Part shown: positions 20,826-31,051 of the stretch, in pieces
Layout of the letters: the number at the start of each line of letters is the position of its first letter
Numbering within the stretch: the first letter of the stretch is position 1
From: Ichthyophis bannanicus
Taxonomy: Eukaryota; Chordata; Amphibia; Gymnophiona; Ichthyophiidae
Length of the DNA: 64,000 bases
Reading direction: 5' to 3'
Assembly: GCA_033557465.1 (NCBI GenBank)
Contig: CM066040.1
Location: 325,828,297 to 325,892,296 of the forward strand
Program-made: the position numbers and the translations under genes
Notes under the pieces: model-generated
Databases searched by the model: none
What the model was told of the DNA's origin: nothing
Seen by the model: the letters and a program-made list of their open reading frames with translations, nothing else

Positions 20826-21405
20826 ATTCTCTCTTTGCCTTCATTATCAATGCCTTGCATTTGACCTGCCAGTGCTTGTGCTGTTTCCAGGTTTCATCAT
20901 TTGGCTCTTTTTTCCATTTCCTGAAAGATGCTTTCTTGGCAACAACAGCCTCTCTGACCTCACCTTTAAACCATGCTGGTAGTTTTTTGGATTTCCTTCC
21001 ACTTTTGTTAAAACGTGGAATACAGCTGGTCTGGGCTTCCAAGATAGTATTTTTCAACAACACCCAAGCTTCATGTAAGTCTTTAACTTTGCAACTGCTC
21101 CTTTTAGTTTTTTCTTAACTATTTTCCTCATTTTATCATAGTCTCCCTTTCGAAAGTTAAAAGGTAGTACTGTGGATTTCCTTACTATCCCTCCTCCACT
21201 AATTAAATCAAAGGCGATCATGCTATGATCACTATTGCCAAGTGGCCCCAACACCCTTATCTCTTGCACTAGATCTGGTGTTCCACTAAGGACCAGGTCT
21301 AATATGGCTTCCCCTCTGGTCGGTTCATGAACCAGCTGCTCCAAGAAGCAGTCATTTATGTCATCTAGGAACTTTATCTCCCTAGCATGTCCTGCCGTGT
21401 CCAGT
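20761..21405 (-). pseudogene. CR1 endonuclease end and linker
   Basis: The frame 21054-21455 has REIKFLDDINDCFLEQLVHE, AILDLVLSGTPDLV and GNSDHSMIAFDL, whose SDH is the catalytic pair at the end of AP-type endonucleases. The linker continues in 20761-21063 (KSKKLPAWFKGEVREAVVAK). The N-terminal two-thirds of the endonuclease is missing. Frame 21054-21455 extends about 15 codons upstream into unrelated sequence. Confidence 0.85.
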
Positions 21406-24400
21406 CCAAAGTGTGTTAAAAATAGCCCAAAATAGCAACCCACCCTTGTCCTCACCCTTCCCTTCCCTGATTGGCTGTTCTGGCAGTCTATCAGATGTGG
21501 CTATACCTACCCTACCACATGGCCCCACCCTCCCCTTCCCAGATTGGTTATAGTCTGGCAGTCGATCACTCTTACCCTGGTTAGCTCCCAATGTTCTGCT
21601 CTGGGACCTGACCAGTGAGATGCAGCCAAAAGCTGTGACCCTCTCTGAAGCTGGAGTTTGCCTTTTCTGGTTGCTTTTTGCTCTTTTTTTTCTCATCCAA
21701 AGCAGTACAGGCAAAGAGCCCCAAAGTCTGCAACTCGCACCCCTTGAATTTTTCCCACAGTCCAGGTAAAAAAATCACCCAATTGGGTGGGAAAACCACA
21801 GAAATGGCAATACTGTCTATAGTCTCCCTGCAGGGTCTGACACTTGGCACAATTCTTCACTAGGATCCTACACAGTTTGGCCACTTTCCACAAGCAGGAC
21901 TCTTAGACTCAGTTGTCCCAGGGTTCTTTGACTCAGAATCTCTGCTCTATGCTTTCTTCGGTCACTGCAGTCCCCTCTCTGTTTTCTCTCTCTCTCTCTC
22001 AGCTGCAGCAGAGGTCTCCTGCAGTTCCCTTGATTTCTGTTCTGTTTCTGTCTGTTGCTAGCAGCATTGCACCCAGTGCTTACCTTGGAGTGGCAGCCTT
22101 CTTCTTAGAAATGTTTTTTCCACTCAGATGCTTCACTGAGGCTGGAGTACTGACTGTCCACTGCTCCAATTCTTGTCTATCTTCCTCCTTTTCTTTCTCC
22201 CCTTTTTATCAAGGCATCTCTCTACTCCCTGGATGTCTCATCTCACTCTCTGTTATCCTTTCTTTGAGGAGGGAGGTATGAGTGACACTACCTCTCTTCA
22301 GCTCAGCTCCTCCTTCTTCCATGGGCTTTCTCCTCTGAGCCCATAGACCCTTTATCTTTTGCTCATGTGTTTAGCTCTTCAGCACAAGCTTGCACGTGCC
22401 TTTCTATGCAGACTCAGCCGCCTCACATGCCTGTCAATCATCCTCTTTTCTTCTGTGTTTTCCCTTATATGGTCTGTGACATCACATTTCTTCTCCTAGA
22501 GGGGAATCTTCTGCTCCTCCAATGTCAGGGCCCTTCCTGTCCCAGAATGCTATTGGGCACTTCCTGTCCCTGGCTCTGGTGGGGTGGGGGGGGAGCTCTT
22601 CTTCCCCTGGATGATTTATTGTGCAGGTTGTTAGTGCTGAGAGAACCTTGCTGCTCTTCTGCCCCTGTTTCTGTACAGGACCTTCTCTTCTCGCTCTTGG
22701 TGCTGGCTTGGTCCAGATGTGGCAGATATGGGGAGTCTCCAGTACTGTTTCTCCCTTGGCCTTCATTACCTGGGCCATGGCTCCTTTAAGAAAACTGGCA
22801 GAGGCCACAATTTCCTTTCAGCTAGGCTCGAAGCTGCTCTGAATTCTCTCCAGCAGCTCTTCTCCATACCGCCATGGTTGTGTTTAGGGGGGGGGGTGTG
22901 TGAAAATGATCGGGCCTGTCTTTGCCACAGCCATGATCGTACATTGCAGAATCTTCCCATCCATGGTTCTCTAATTCTAGCTCCTTAACCCCTCACTTCA
23001 GGGTTTGCAGGCCCAGAGCTGCTGTGGGAGACAATTTACTGCATAGCCCCAGCACAATCGGGCTGCTCCATGAGATAAAATAGAAGTTTTATTTTCTTCT
23101 CATTGGTTACACTTAGAAGGGGAGTTACCCCTTGGAAATTCTGCTCTGAGGGGTCTGGGGAGGAAAGGAGTGAATAGGGTTCCCCTCTCTGAAACCTTTG
23201 CTTGAGGGCCTGGAATATGAACTTATACTGCTGACTGGGCTGGTTTTTTGAATGTGTAGGACGCCTCCTCTGCTGCACTCTTGACTGACCCATAAGAGTC
23301 GCAGGGGCTGTCCTCTGGCTTTCTCGATCTGATATTGTATTTTTCCCATATGCCTACAGTCGTTTTTCACACAGAAAGACAAGGAATGGTTGTAACTAAA
23401 GATTTTCCTTTGTTTCAGCCGGGGGTTCATCTTCCCCTGCTATCTGTGTGCAAGGTAACCTGAGATCTCCCGGGAGCAGAAGGGAGACCTCTCTGAGGGG
23501 AGGACATGGATAAGCAGGGAGGAAGGCTCCAAGTCCCCAAAGAGCTGTTCTGCTTTTTCCTGCTCTCACCCCTCGAATTTCTCTGTCAGCGCTCATTCAT
23601 GAGCAGGTCTGAGACGTGTCAGCTAGAAGCGAACAATCAGTGCGGAAATGGACTTCCAGGCACAGAGACACATCAGATGCCAGTACAGATCAGATATCCA
23701 TTGTGCCTAGAGAATAACACCACACATGTGTTACAGCATAATCCAGGCAGCCTACTTAATCATTTCATATTGATCAAAGCTGATATGTTCCTTCTAACCT
23801 CTCTAATTAAATTAAACTGCACAATTGCAGGTCTTCTGCATAACCGGTTCTTAGCCCTGCGCCTCCCCCCCCCCCCCCCCCAATACTCACCCAGCCATTC
23901 CCTCTCCCTCTCACACACACACACACACACACAGTCTGTGCTCTCTCTGTTTTGTGGCGGGGCTGTGTATATTTGCGCATATGCACGCGTGCGCGTGTGT
24001 GTATGTGAGAAACTTACACTGGAGTTGAACAGATGGTATCATCAAATCATGTCCTATTGCCATTCAATCAAATAGAAACCTCCCTAATGAACGGTGTCTA
24101 CAAGGATATGCATTGCACCCACAGGTTTGGATCAGTCTGTCCCTCTCTTCCCACACACTCTCTCTAAGGCCACTCCGCATCCATTTATGAGCTAGTGGAA
24201 GGCGAGTGCCTGGAAGTGTTGATGTACAGATGATGAGGGGCACTCTGACACTTGGCACCTTACATACTTCCAGTCAACCCTGCCTCCAGAGCTTTCTCTC
24301 TGTCCGTTCCTGGTGTGACTTCTGTGCAAGATCAAACTCACAGCTCTAGTGCCTCCCATACCTATAATTTACATGTGTCTTTTTTGCACTTGATCTTTAA

Positions 24401-25066
24401 GCTGTCAGATCTTTCTTCCCCTGGGCAAAAAGTGCCAACTTTCATTTTGCTGAGACACCAGAAATGCAGCTTTGATTTGGCCTTTTATTGACATGATTAA
24501 TGCAAACACAATACAGTTGTCATCCCTGCGTATCTTAACTTAAACACTCCTTTCAGGCATCAGGTACAGCACGTCAGTGAATGGTATGGCAATGAGTCAG
24601 GAGATAAGCCCTTGCCAAGATGCATGGCTTGCACGCTGCCCAGAGCACGCAGCAGAAGACACCCAGCAGCTCCTCCCCAAAACGCCATCCAGAGAAAGGA
24701 AAAGGAAGACATCGTAAGAAAAGAGGCATAAAGCGTTTGGGGCCAGAGGATTCTACTTATTTTCATTAAAATGATTTTTTGAAGGGCGGAGGGGCACAGT
24801 AATTCCTTTGAGCTTTTAGTTGAATCAGAACTAGGGTCATTTGGGTTACAGCGCTTTAAGCCTTCATTCATAACAATCTAGGGTTCTTTGCCATTTTAAC
24901 CCTCTCCTTCCCCAGGGCTAGTGCAAAGGTATGAGGTGTTTTAGGTGAACCTTCAGTCTTGCATCCCCCTCAGTTCACTTTTAGGCCCCTAGATATCCCC
25001 CCTTCTGATAATTAAACTCAACAATCATGGGCTCACTCCTCCCTGAACAACTCTGTTAAAACACAT
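21406..25066. other. Unassigned region with simple repeats
   Basis: No conserved protein pattern was recognised in 3.7 kb. Near 21465-21580 two related blocks (CCTGATTGGCTG..CTGGCAGTC and CAGATTGG..TAGTCTGGCAGTC) hint at an internal duplication. From about 21950 to 22450 the plus strand is CT-rich. Several 80 to 190-codon frames exist (22367-22789, 23506-24075, for example), but their residues are low-complexity Ser, Leu and Pro and they contain simple repeats. This may be an old LTR element or a unique spacer; I cannot decide. Confidence 0.4.
23863..23935. repeat. Poly-C tract and (CA)n microsatellite
   Basis: A run of about eighteen C residues (23865-23882) is followed, after about 30 bp, by a CA run (about 23911-23933). 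A GT/GC-rich alternating stretch follows at 23973-24004. Confidence 0.9.
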
Positions 25067-25740
25067 TGGCCGGCATGCAGTCACAAATAGCGGGGTTGGA
25101 CATCCAACCCAAGCTATTTGCTGGGACCCGATTCCAGCAGCAGAACTCCCCACACGTACAAGGCCACTATGCAGGGAGCTGTAGACAGGGAGAGAAGGGG
25201 GTGGGCCGAAGGAATAGGTGGGTGGGATGGAGGCAGGCCCATGACCCTGGACGTACAGAGTCGATTCCTGTCGCGGCCCTGTACGTCCAGAGATGCACAG
25301 GGGGCTGGGGAACTTATTCCACCTCGGAGGTGGAATAAGTCTTCCTGGCCGTGACAAACAGCACCAGCGAGCACCATGGGCGGCAGCAGATGGTTCCCTG
25401 TAGCCCAATCCCGGCCTTCGCAGGCCGTTCCGGGGGCTGGGAAAAGGCATGTTTGCAGTGCGATGGTGGATCAGGTCTCCTGCATGGGGTCAGGACGCCA
25501 CAGCACCAAGGCTCCATGCAGGGGCATTGGGAATGTTGGACGGGGCCATGGCAGGACGTGCAGGGCGGCTGAATAGGGGCGTGTTCGGCCTATCTAACAG
25601 CCCAATTCTGTTCCCGTGGGAACATCTGGCTCCCGTGGGTGCAGAATCAGTGTCTAATCTACCCCATCCAGATTTTGGACATCCCGTCGGAACAGACGGG
25701 CCCCTTTCTGCATCAGGTTCATATTGGATAAAAGGAACGC
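25067..25740. mobile_element. GC-rich hairpin-bearing element, copy 2
   Basis: This block repeats the order seen near 473-1020 and 55873-56450. A foldback occurs at the left side (AAATAGCGGGGTTGGA facing TCCAACCC.AGCTATTT, 25085-25121). A perfect 14-bp-arm hairpin with a 1-base loop lies at 25312-25340 (ACTTATTCCACCTC and its complement), and CCCAATTCTGTTCCCG..GGAACATCTGG near the right. The GGG...ATTCTG ends are not visible, so this copy may be truncated. The several 60 to 140-codon frames here are GC-rich shadows. Confidence 0.5.
25312..25340. repeat. Perfect inverted repeat (14-bp arms)
   Basis: ACTTATTCCACCTC, G, then its exact reverse complement. The same hairpin, with 12-bp arms and one mismatch, is at 56089-56117 in copy 3, and only its right arm remains recognisable in copy 1 near 664-671. 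Confidence 0.9.
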
Positions 25741-26460
25741 CATAGTGTTAAATATTAAACTTTATTTTGCATATGTATATGTACATATATGAGGGCAATT
25801 TCCAAAAGCATTTATCTATTTCAGTGAGCTATTTGAAAATTGTCCAGCTTACATGCAGGTAACAGTGAGCATTGATGGGTCTTTGAGTTTGTGTGGCTAT
25901 TTTGCCTTGACTACAGCAGCTCTTTGCCATCGCCCAGAACTGCCATACTAGGCAACTACCTGGACTGCCTAATTGTTACGCCGGCCCTGACCTCCTTGGC
26001 TAGCAGCCATAGCTCACAACTCCTTCAAGAGCCCAGGATGCCTGCAGATCAATTTCAACCACTAGATGTCATCATTGCATGATGACCGGGACTCTCACTG
26101 TGCCCCCCAGGGATTATGAGTGTTGCCTTTGCAGCATCTCCAGCCTTGTCAGGCTCACAGCTGCCAGTTCCAGGAGTGAGATTTTTTTGCCAGTTCTAGT
26201 TTTAAATTTGTATTGCAATGCAATATGGTATTTGTAGTCCCAGATTTTATCCACTGGAATCAGTGCTTCAGGTCCCATAATGCATCAGGATGAGATTGTC
26301 AGAAATCTAGGACTGACTTAAAATCTCACTCCTGGAACTGGGTAATTTGGGAACTCTGGGCTCAGTAGACACTGCAGATCTTCCACACAGCAGCATAGAT
26401 TAGTAGGTGAATCACTGGGTCAGTCTAAATGATTCACTACTCATTTCAGTGCAAAGAAAG
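25741..26460. other. Unassigned stretch with a short foldback element
   Basis: AT-rich at its start (TATGTATATGTACATATATG near 25771-25790). No gene pattern. Contains the inverted-repeat element at 26164-26341. Confidence 0.4.
26164..26341. mobile_element. Short foldback/MITE-like element with 22-bp perfect inverted ends
   Basis: CCAGTTCCAGGAGTGAGATTTT at its left end is repeated as an exact reverse complement at 26320-26341. The interior includes TTTGTAGTCCCAGATTTT and CCCATAATGCATCAGG. At 178 bp it has MITE size. No target duplication is evident, and no second copy is present in the window. Confidence 0.55.
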
Positions 26461-26466
26461 CGGAGT

Positions 26467-26546
26467 TACTCACCTGTAACAGGTGATCTCCGGGAACAGC
26501 AGGAATTAAGTCTTCATATATGGGCATCGTCAGCACCGACACAGCC
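26467..26546. repeat. DIRS B terminal (or internal complementary) repeat, left remnant
   Basis: It begins with the near-palindrome TCACCTGTAACAGGTGA and goes on to AGCAGGAATTAAGTCTTCAT and GTCAGCACCGACACAGCC, then jumps straight into recombinase coding sequence. The opposite terminus (32690-32830) has the inverted partner including GCTCCGTCGGTGCCGACGAT. Because the palindrome reads nearly the same in both directions, this could be the terminal repeat or a remnant of the internal complementary region. Confidence 0.7.
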
Positions 26547-26549
26547 TTT

Positions 26550-27060
26550 CTGTGCTGCCTAGTCCTCTGAAGGTAAAAGGCTAATGCCTGTTTACAATCT
26601 AGAGTGTGAAGATTCCTTTCTGCACTAGAGGCATGACGCCTAGGGAAGAAGATAGGAAGGTAAACCAACTGGTTCAAATGAAAAGGTGAAACCACCTTTG
26701 GCATAAAGTGAGGATGAGTCCTAAGGACTATCTTATCATGGTGGAACCTTGTGTAAGGAGGGTTAGCCACTAAAGCTTGTAGCTCACTGATGCATCTTGC
26801 AGAAGTGAGGGCAATTAGGAAGATCACCTTCCAAGAAAGAAACTTCAGGGATGTAGTGGCTAATGGTTTGAAGGACGGCTTCATAAGCTGTCCAAGGACA
26901 AGATTTAAATCCCATGCCATGGGTGGTGGTTTAATGGGAGGCTTAGTTAAGAGTAGACCTCTCATAAAATGTGCTACAAGCAGCTGAGAGGCGACAGGTT
27001 GTCCAGCAAAGGGCATGTGGAAAGCCACAATGGCAGTAAGGTGGACCCTTACTGAATTAG
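26550..27060 (-). pseudogene. DIRS B tyrosine recombinase, N-terminal and central part only
   Basis: The open frame 26441-27028 has VAHFMRGLLLTKPPIKPPP, FKPLATTSLKFLSWKVIFL, TSARCISELQALVANPPYTR, DKIVLRTHPHFMPKVVSPF and LHTLDCKQALAFYLQRT. It then runs directly into terminal-repeat sequence, so the C-terminal boxes with the HxxR and the nucleophilic Tyr are deleted. The residue before ISEL is Cys, as in element A, where Arg is expected for the family. Inactive. Confidence 0.8.
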
Positions 27061-27490
27061 TTTTAAGTCCAGAGGATGAAAGGTGGAGGAGACGCCTCTT
27101 AATCCTTTTTCCTTTCCTTAATCCTTTTTCAGTTCCAGTAATGCCTCTACTGGAACTGAAAAAGGATTACGTTCCTTCTCTGAACACCAGATAGAGAACC
27201 TTCTCCACTTAAAAGTGTAAGCACGCCTTGTGGAAGTTTTTTCTGGAGGCCAAAAGGATATCTTTAACCTGTTGAGAGAGGTTGATATCATGTAGTTCTA
27301 AGCTCTCAGCAGCCACGCCATCAGGTGCAAGGACTGAGGGCTGGGGTGCAGAAGCGTCCCGTTCTGCTGGGATAGAAGATCTGGAGCCCCTCCCAACTCC
27401 AGAGGTTTGGCTTGAGATAGACGTAGAAGCAGTGGATACTATGTCTGTCGTAGCCAGTGTGGGGCTATGAAAATCATATGGCCCTTGTCT

Positions 27491-28987
27491 CTATGAAGTT
27501 TGAAAAGAGTCTTGGGAATGAGGGGAATGGGCGGGTAGGCATATAGGAAGTCCTGACCCCAGTGGAGGTGGAAAGCATCCATTGCCTGACTGTTCCGAGC
27601 AGGAATTCTGGAACAGAATCAGAGAGGTTTGGAATTCTGAGGACTTGCAAATAGGTCTATATCTGGGGTTCCTCAGATTTGAAAGATTCGAGCAATTTGC
27701 TCTGAATGAAGAGAACACTCTTGTGGCAGCAGCACTTGACTGAGTTTGTCTGCTAGGAGATTCTGTTTGCCTGGGACATACACCACTAGTAGGTGAATCT
27801 GAAGGCCTTTTGCAAAGGACCATAGGTGTAGAGCTTTGTTGCACAACGAATGAGAACCTGTTCCACCCTGCTTGTTTACATCGAACATGGCTACCTGATT
27901 GTCCGTCTGGACAAGAACTGTCTTGTAGCACAGATGGTCCTGGAATACTCGAAAAGTATAGAAAATGGCTCTGAGTTCCAGTAGGTTTATGTGAAGACAA
28001 GCCACCTTGACTGTAGAGATTGATCAAATGAGCTCCCCAACCCAACTTGGATGCATCCGTCGTCAAGGTAGCTTGGTGCAGTAGCTGCTGAAATGATGAC
28101 CCTACGAGTAGGTTTTCTAGCGACTGCCACCGCTGAAGGGACGAAATAAGGCATGCAGAGTTTCTGATTTTGTCCCCAAGATGACCCGATGCCTGAGTCC
28201 ACTGAGAGGCTAGGGTCCACTGGGCTGTCCGCATATGTAGGCGAGCATAGGGGACCACATGTACAGTGGATGTCATATGACCGAGCAACTGAAGCATTTC
28301 TCGAGCAGTCAGGAAAGTTTTCATAGCTGCTTGAGAAGCCAGTTGAACTATTCGAGCACAGCAGAGCTGTGTCAGGAAAGCCCTTGACTGCCACGTGTCT
28401 AGAAGAGCCCCTATGAACTCTAGGAATTGAGAAGGGATAAAATGGGACTTTTGGAGGTTTATGACCAATCCCAGATATTGAAGAACTTGCATGGTGCAGG
28501 AAAGAGCAGAGCTGGCCTCTGGAGCTGTTGTTGCTCGGATCAGCCAGTCGTCTAAGTAGGGGAAGACAAATATCCCTAGAGTCCTTAGAAATGTTGCTAC
28601 TACTGCCATGCATTTTGTGAAGACTCTTGGGGCGGAAGCCAGACCGAAGGGTAGAACTCTGTACTGGTAATGTCTTCCCTGAAAGAGGAATTGAAGAAAC
28701 CTCCTGTGTTCTGCATGAATAAGGATATGTGTATATGCGTCCTTTAGGTCTAGAGAACATAGCCAATCCTGACCCTGGATGTAAGAGAGAAGTGTTCCGA
28801 GAGAGATCATTTTGCATTTCTCTCGGAACAGATACTTGTTTAACTCCCTGAGGTCCAGTATGGGCCTGTACCCTCCTGTTTTCTTTGGTATAAGGAAGTA
28901 GGGGGAGTAAAAGCCCAGGCCTTGTTGAGAAAGAGGTACCTCCTCTATTGCACCCTGAGCAAGGAGTGAGGTAACTTCCTGACACAA
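27491..28987 (-). CDS. DIRS B reverse transcriptase (498 open codons; RNase H continues in another frame)
   Basis: An uninterrupted frame holds the DIRS polymerase: SPYFLIPKKTGGYRPILDLR, SLDLKDAYTHILI (first catalytic Asp region), FGLASAPRVFTKC and FVFPYLDDWLI with both catalytic Asp of YLDD. The connection follows, then TLTTDASKLGWGAHL, the start of RNase H. A frameshift near 27990-28010 moves the rest of RNase H to another frame, so the last 165 or so codons here are out-of-frame read-through. The Met at 28987 is not necessarily the start: the family frame extends upstream into 28987-29040. It is the best DIRS polymerase in the window, though not intact. Confidence 0.85.
   Translation of the reverse strand: MCQEVTSLLAQGAIEEVPLSQQGLGFYSPYFLIPKKTGGYRPILDLRELNKYLFREKCKMISLGTLLSYIQGQDWLCSLDLKDAYTHILIHAEHRRFLQFLFQGRHYQYRVLPFGLASAPRVFTKCMAVVATFLRTLGIFVFPYLDDWLIRATTAPEASSALSCTMQVLQYLGLVINLQKSHFIPSQFLEFIGALLDTWQSRAFLTQLCCARIVQLASQAAMKTFLTAREMLQLLGHMTSTVHVVPYARLHMRTAQWTLASQWTQASGHLGDKIRNSACLISSLQRWQSLENLLVGSSFQQLLHQATLTTDASKLGWGAHLINLYSQGGLSSHKPTGTQSHFLYFSSIPGPSVLQDSSCPDGQSGSHVRCKQAGWNRFSFVVQQSSTPMVLCKRPSDSPTSGVCPRQTESPSRQTQSSAAATRVFSSFRANCSNLSNLRNPRYRPICKSSEFQTSLILFQNSCSEQSGNGCFPPPLGSGLPICLPAHSPHSQDSFQTS
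27673..28005 (-). pseudogene. DIRS B RNase H, shifted frame
   Basis: 110 open codons with INLLELRAI (Glu box), VLVQTDNQVAMFDVNKQGG (TDN box Asp) and VVYVPGKQNLLADKLSQ (final Asp box). It continues the domain begun in the preceding frame. A single frameshift separates the two pieces. Confidence 0.82.
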
Positions 28988-29039
28988 GAGAGTGGTGAGG
29001 GGGGCCGATAATTGAAGTGGAGGGAGGAGGCATACTGTG

Positions 29040-29957
29040 GAAATTGAGTTTTTACCCCTCTGTCACTATGGAGAGAGTCCAATGCTCTGATGTTATCTGC
29101 TCCCACCTCTTGGCAACGTAACATAGTCTGCCTGGAATGTTAAGTGGCTCTGGAATTTTTAGAGGTAGGATGACCAGGTTCTCTAGGAAGGAGTCAAAGA
29201 CCTTGTGGAAGCTGTGTCTGCTGAGCTGGTTGAGCTCTGGGGACTTGAGCCTTTCTTTGTTGTTTCGGCTGCTGTTGCCCTTTCTGGGAAGCATGGATTG
29301 GGCAGTGGACAGTATGGGCGTAAGAAGGATAGAATTTATTTTTCCTGTTGAAAAAGGGTTTCTTAACCATCTTTTTCTTAGGTGGGTTGGCAGTGGTCCT
29401 TGAGAGCCTTTTTAAGGTAATGTTCTCGGACTCAGATTGAGAAGCTTTGTCCTGCCAATCCTTACCAAAGAGGTTTTCTCCTGTGCAAGGAATATTCCCC
29501 AGCTTATCTTGCACCCACTGCTCTAAATCAGATGCTTGTAACCAAGCAATCCAACATGCACCGATGGAAATAGCAGAAGTCCTGCTAAAACATTTGAAAT
29601 AATTAAAGGTTGCCCTGTTAATGAACTTAGAAACATTTTGGGCATGTTTAACAAGTGTAAGGAAATCGGCCCTCTTGTCATCAGGAAGAAGAGGAGCCAT
29701 TAGTTCCGAATCTTTAGTAACCTCCTGAAGAAAGATATCCATGTAGAGTATGTATGAACTTATTCTGGCTGATAACATAGAGGCCTGAAAACATCGATGG
29801 CCAAAGGCATCGAGAGTTCTCGCCTCATGGCCTGGAGGATTAGTTGAATGTGTCTTGGCACTTTTAATTTGGCGCATTGCTGATTCCACAACCATGGAAT
29901 GGTGTGGTAACTGCGTTTTTTGGAACCCGGGACACTGTGGTACCCAGTACATTGTAT
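29040..29957 (-). pseudogene. DIRS B gag-like ORF, C-terminal segment
   Basis: The open frame 29194-29952 (252 codons) has MVVESAMRQIKSAKTHSTN, EARTLDAFGHRCFQASML, LMAPLLPDDKRADFLTLVKH, LQASDLEQWVQDKLGNIPC and TGENLFGKDWQDKA. A Gln/Pro/Tyr tail (QQQPKQQRKAQVP) follows. All blocks recur in element A at 9136-9642. It is cut upstream by the L2 insertion at 29958. Confidence 0.75.
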
Positions 29958-31051
29958 TTTATTTATTTATTTAATTAATTTATTTATTTAACTGCATTTA
30001 TATACCGCTTTTCACCGGGTCAAAGCGGTGTAACATATAACATGGGGGGGATAGTATTTTATAGGGTGGGGCCATCACCAGGGACAACAATTAATGATTT
30101 TGGGTGGACATAGACATGTACATTCCGCTGGGTCTAGGTATTAGATCGTGTGGGTTCTGATCAAAGGTGCTCACGGAATAGGATTGTTTTCAGCTGTTTC
30201 TTGAATGATGTGATGTCATCGTTGTTTCTAATGTGGTTTGGTAGAGAGTTCCAGAGGGATGGGGCATAGAGTTCAAAGGCTCTGTTGCAGGTCCGTTGTG
30301 TGGATTTGGTTCTTTTGTGGGGGACGACAATGGAGTTATTGGAGGATTGTCTGGTTGATCTGTTGTGAGATGGGCGAGGCAGAAGGTGGTGGAGTGAGGC
30401 GTTCCGCGTTTGGTGGATAGTCTTGTGGATGAGTAGGATCGCTTTGTACTTTATTCTTGCTGGAATTGGCAGGAAGTGGAGGTCTCTTAGGATCGGGGTG
30501 ATGTGATCCCGTTTTTTCGCATTCTGAATAATCCTTGCTGTGGTATTTAAGGCAGTTCGGAGGGGGATGGTGTGTGAGGCGGGTAATCCATGGTAGATTA
30601 TGTTGCAGAAATCCAGATGAGGTAGAGTTACCGCTTGCATTACTTTCATGAAGTAGTGGGTGTCCAGAAGGGATCGGAGACGTTGCACAGTTTTAGCTTT
30701 GTAGAATATTGTTCCAGCGGTTTTGCTGATTTGTTGTTTAAAGGTGAGAGCCTGATCAATGATCACGCCTAGATACCTTATTTGGGGCTGTATTTGGATT
30801 TGTATGGTTCCCATGTTGAGGTGGGTAGGTGGTTTGAAGTCCTGATCTTTTGTCACTATAAGGGCTTCGGTTTTCTTCATGTTGATGGATAGGTTGTTCT
30901 CTTGTAGCCAGTTGGTTACGTCGTTGAAGCAGGCTGATAGCTGGTCGTTTTTTGGATTGGTGGTTGTAATCGGTGCGTAGAGCATTATGTCGTCGGCGTA
31001 TATGTGGAAGTTGATGTTGTGGGTGCGGATGATTGAGCATAGTGGACGGAG
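29958..31051 (-). mobile_element. L2 LINE, 5' truncated, inserted in DIRS B gag
   Basis: DIRS B breaks at CATTGTAT and resumes at GTATCAAGTC; the GTAT at both junctions (29954-29957, 31052-31055) is a probable target duplication. The (AAATAAAT)n tail at 29958-29993 faces left, so the element is on the minus strand. The 3' stem-loop (ATACCGCTTTTCACCGGG..AAAGCGGT on the plus strand, 30001-30031) is almost identical to that at 59030-59060, so both belong to the same young L2 lineage. Confidence 0.9.
30161..30985 (-). CDS. L2 reverse transcriptase C-terminal part (274 open codons)
   Basis: The frame opens just past the catalytic block (ADDIM is readable upstream in another frame at about 30980-31010, DDIMLYAPITTTNP) and continues with NNLSINMKKTEALIVTKDQD, IRYLGVIIDQALTF, LPHLDFCNIIYHGLPA and RAFELYAPSLWNSLPNHI to a natural stop after LFREHL. 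The upstream half of the polymerase and the endonuclease are missing by 5' truncation. Confidence 0.85.
   Translation of the reverse strand: MLYAPITTTNPKNDQLSACFNDVTNWLQENNLSINMKKTEALIVTKDQDFKPPTHLNMGTIQIQIQPQIRYLGVIIDQALTFKQQISKTAGTIFYKAKTVQRLRSLLDTHYFMKVMQAVTLPHLDFCNIIYHGLPASHTIPLRTALNTTARIIQNAKKRDHITPILRDLHFLPIPARIKYKAILLIHKTIHQTRNASLHHLLPRPSHNRSTRQSSNNSIVVPHKRTKSTQRTCNRAFELYAPSLWNSLPNHIRNNDDITSFKKQLKTILFREHL

Larger units (their letters stand above)
18349..21405 (-). mobile_element. CR1 LINE on minus strand, 5' truncated
   Basis: Read on the minus strand this copy runs from the late endonuclease region through the reverse transcriptase to the 3' UTR and TTCTTATG-type end at 18349. It is nearly collinear with 43180-45634 plus 47755-47803. 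The 5' end is lost near 21405, inside the endonuclease. A sense CR1 3' end (18461-19010) interrupts its 3' UTR. It belongs to the same subfamily as the best preserved CR1 of the window. Confidence 0.92.

Noticed and set aside
22367..24075. Frames of 140 and 189 codons as host genes
   Set aside because: Low-complexity composition, simple repeats translated within, no motif, no splice pattern I could defend.
25025..25576. Several overlapping GC-rich frames on both strands
   Set aside because: Shadows of the GC-rich hairpin element; many frames stay open because stop codons are rare at this composition.
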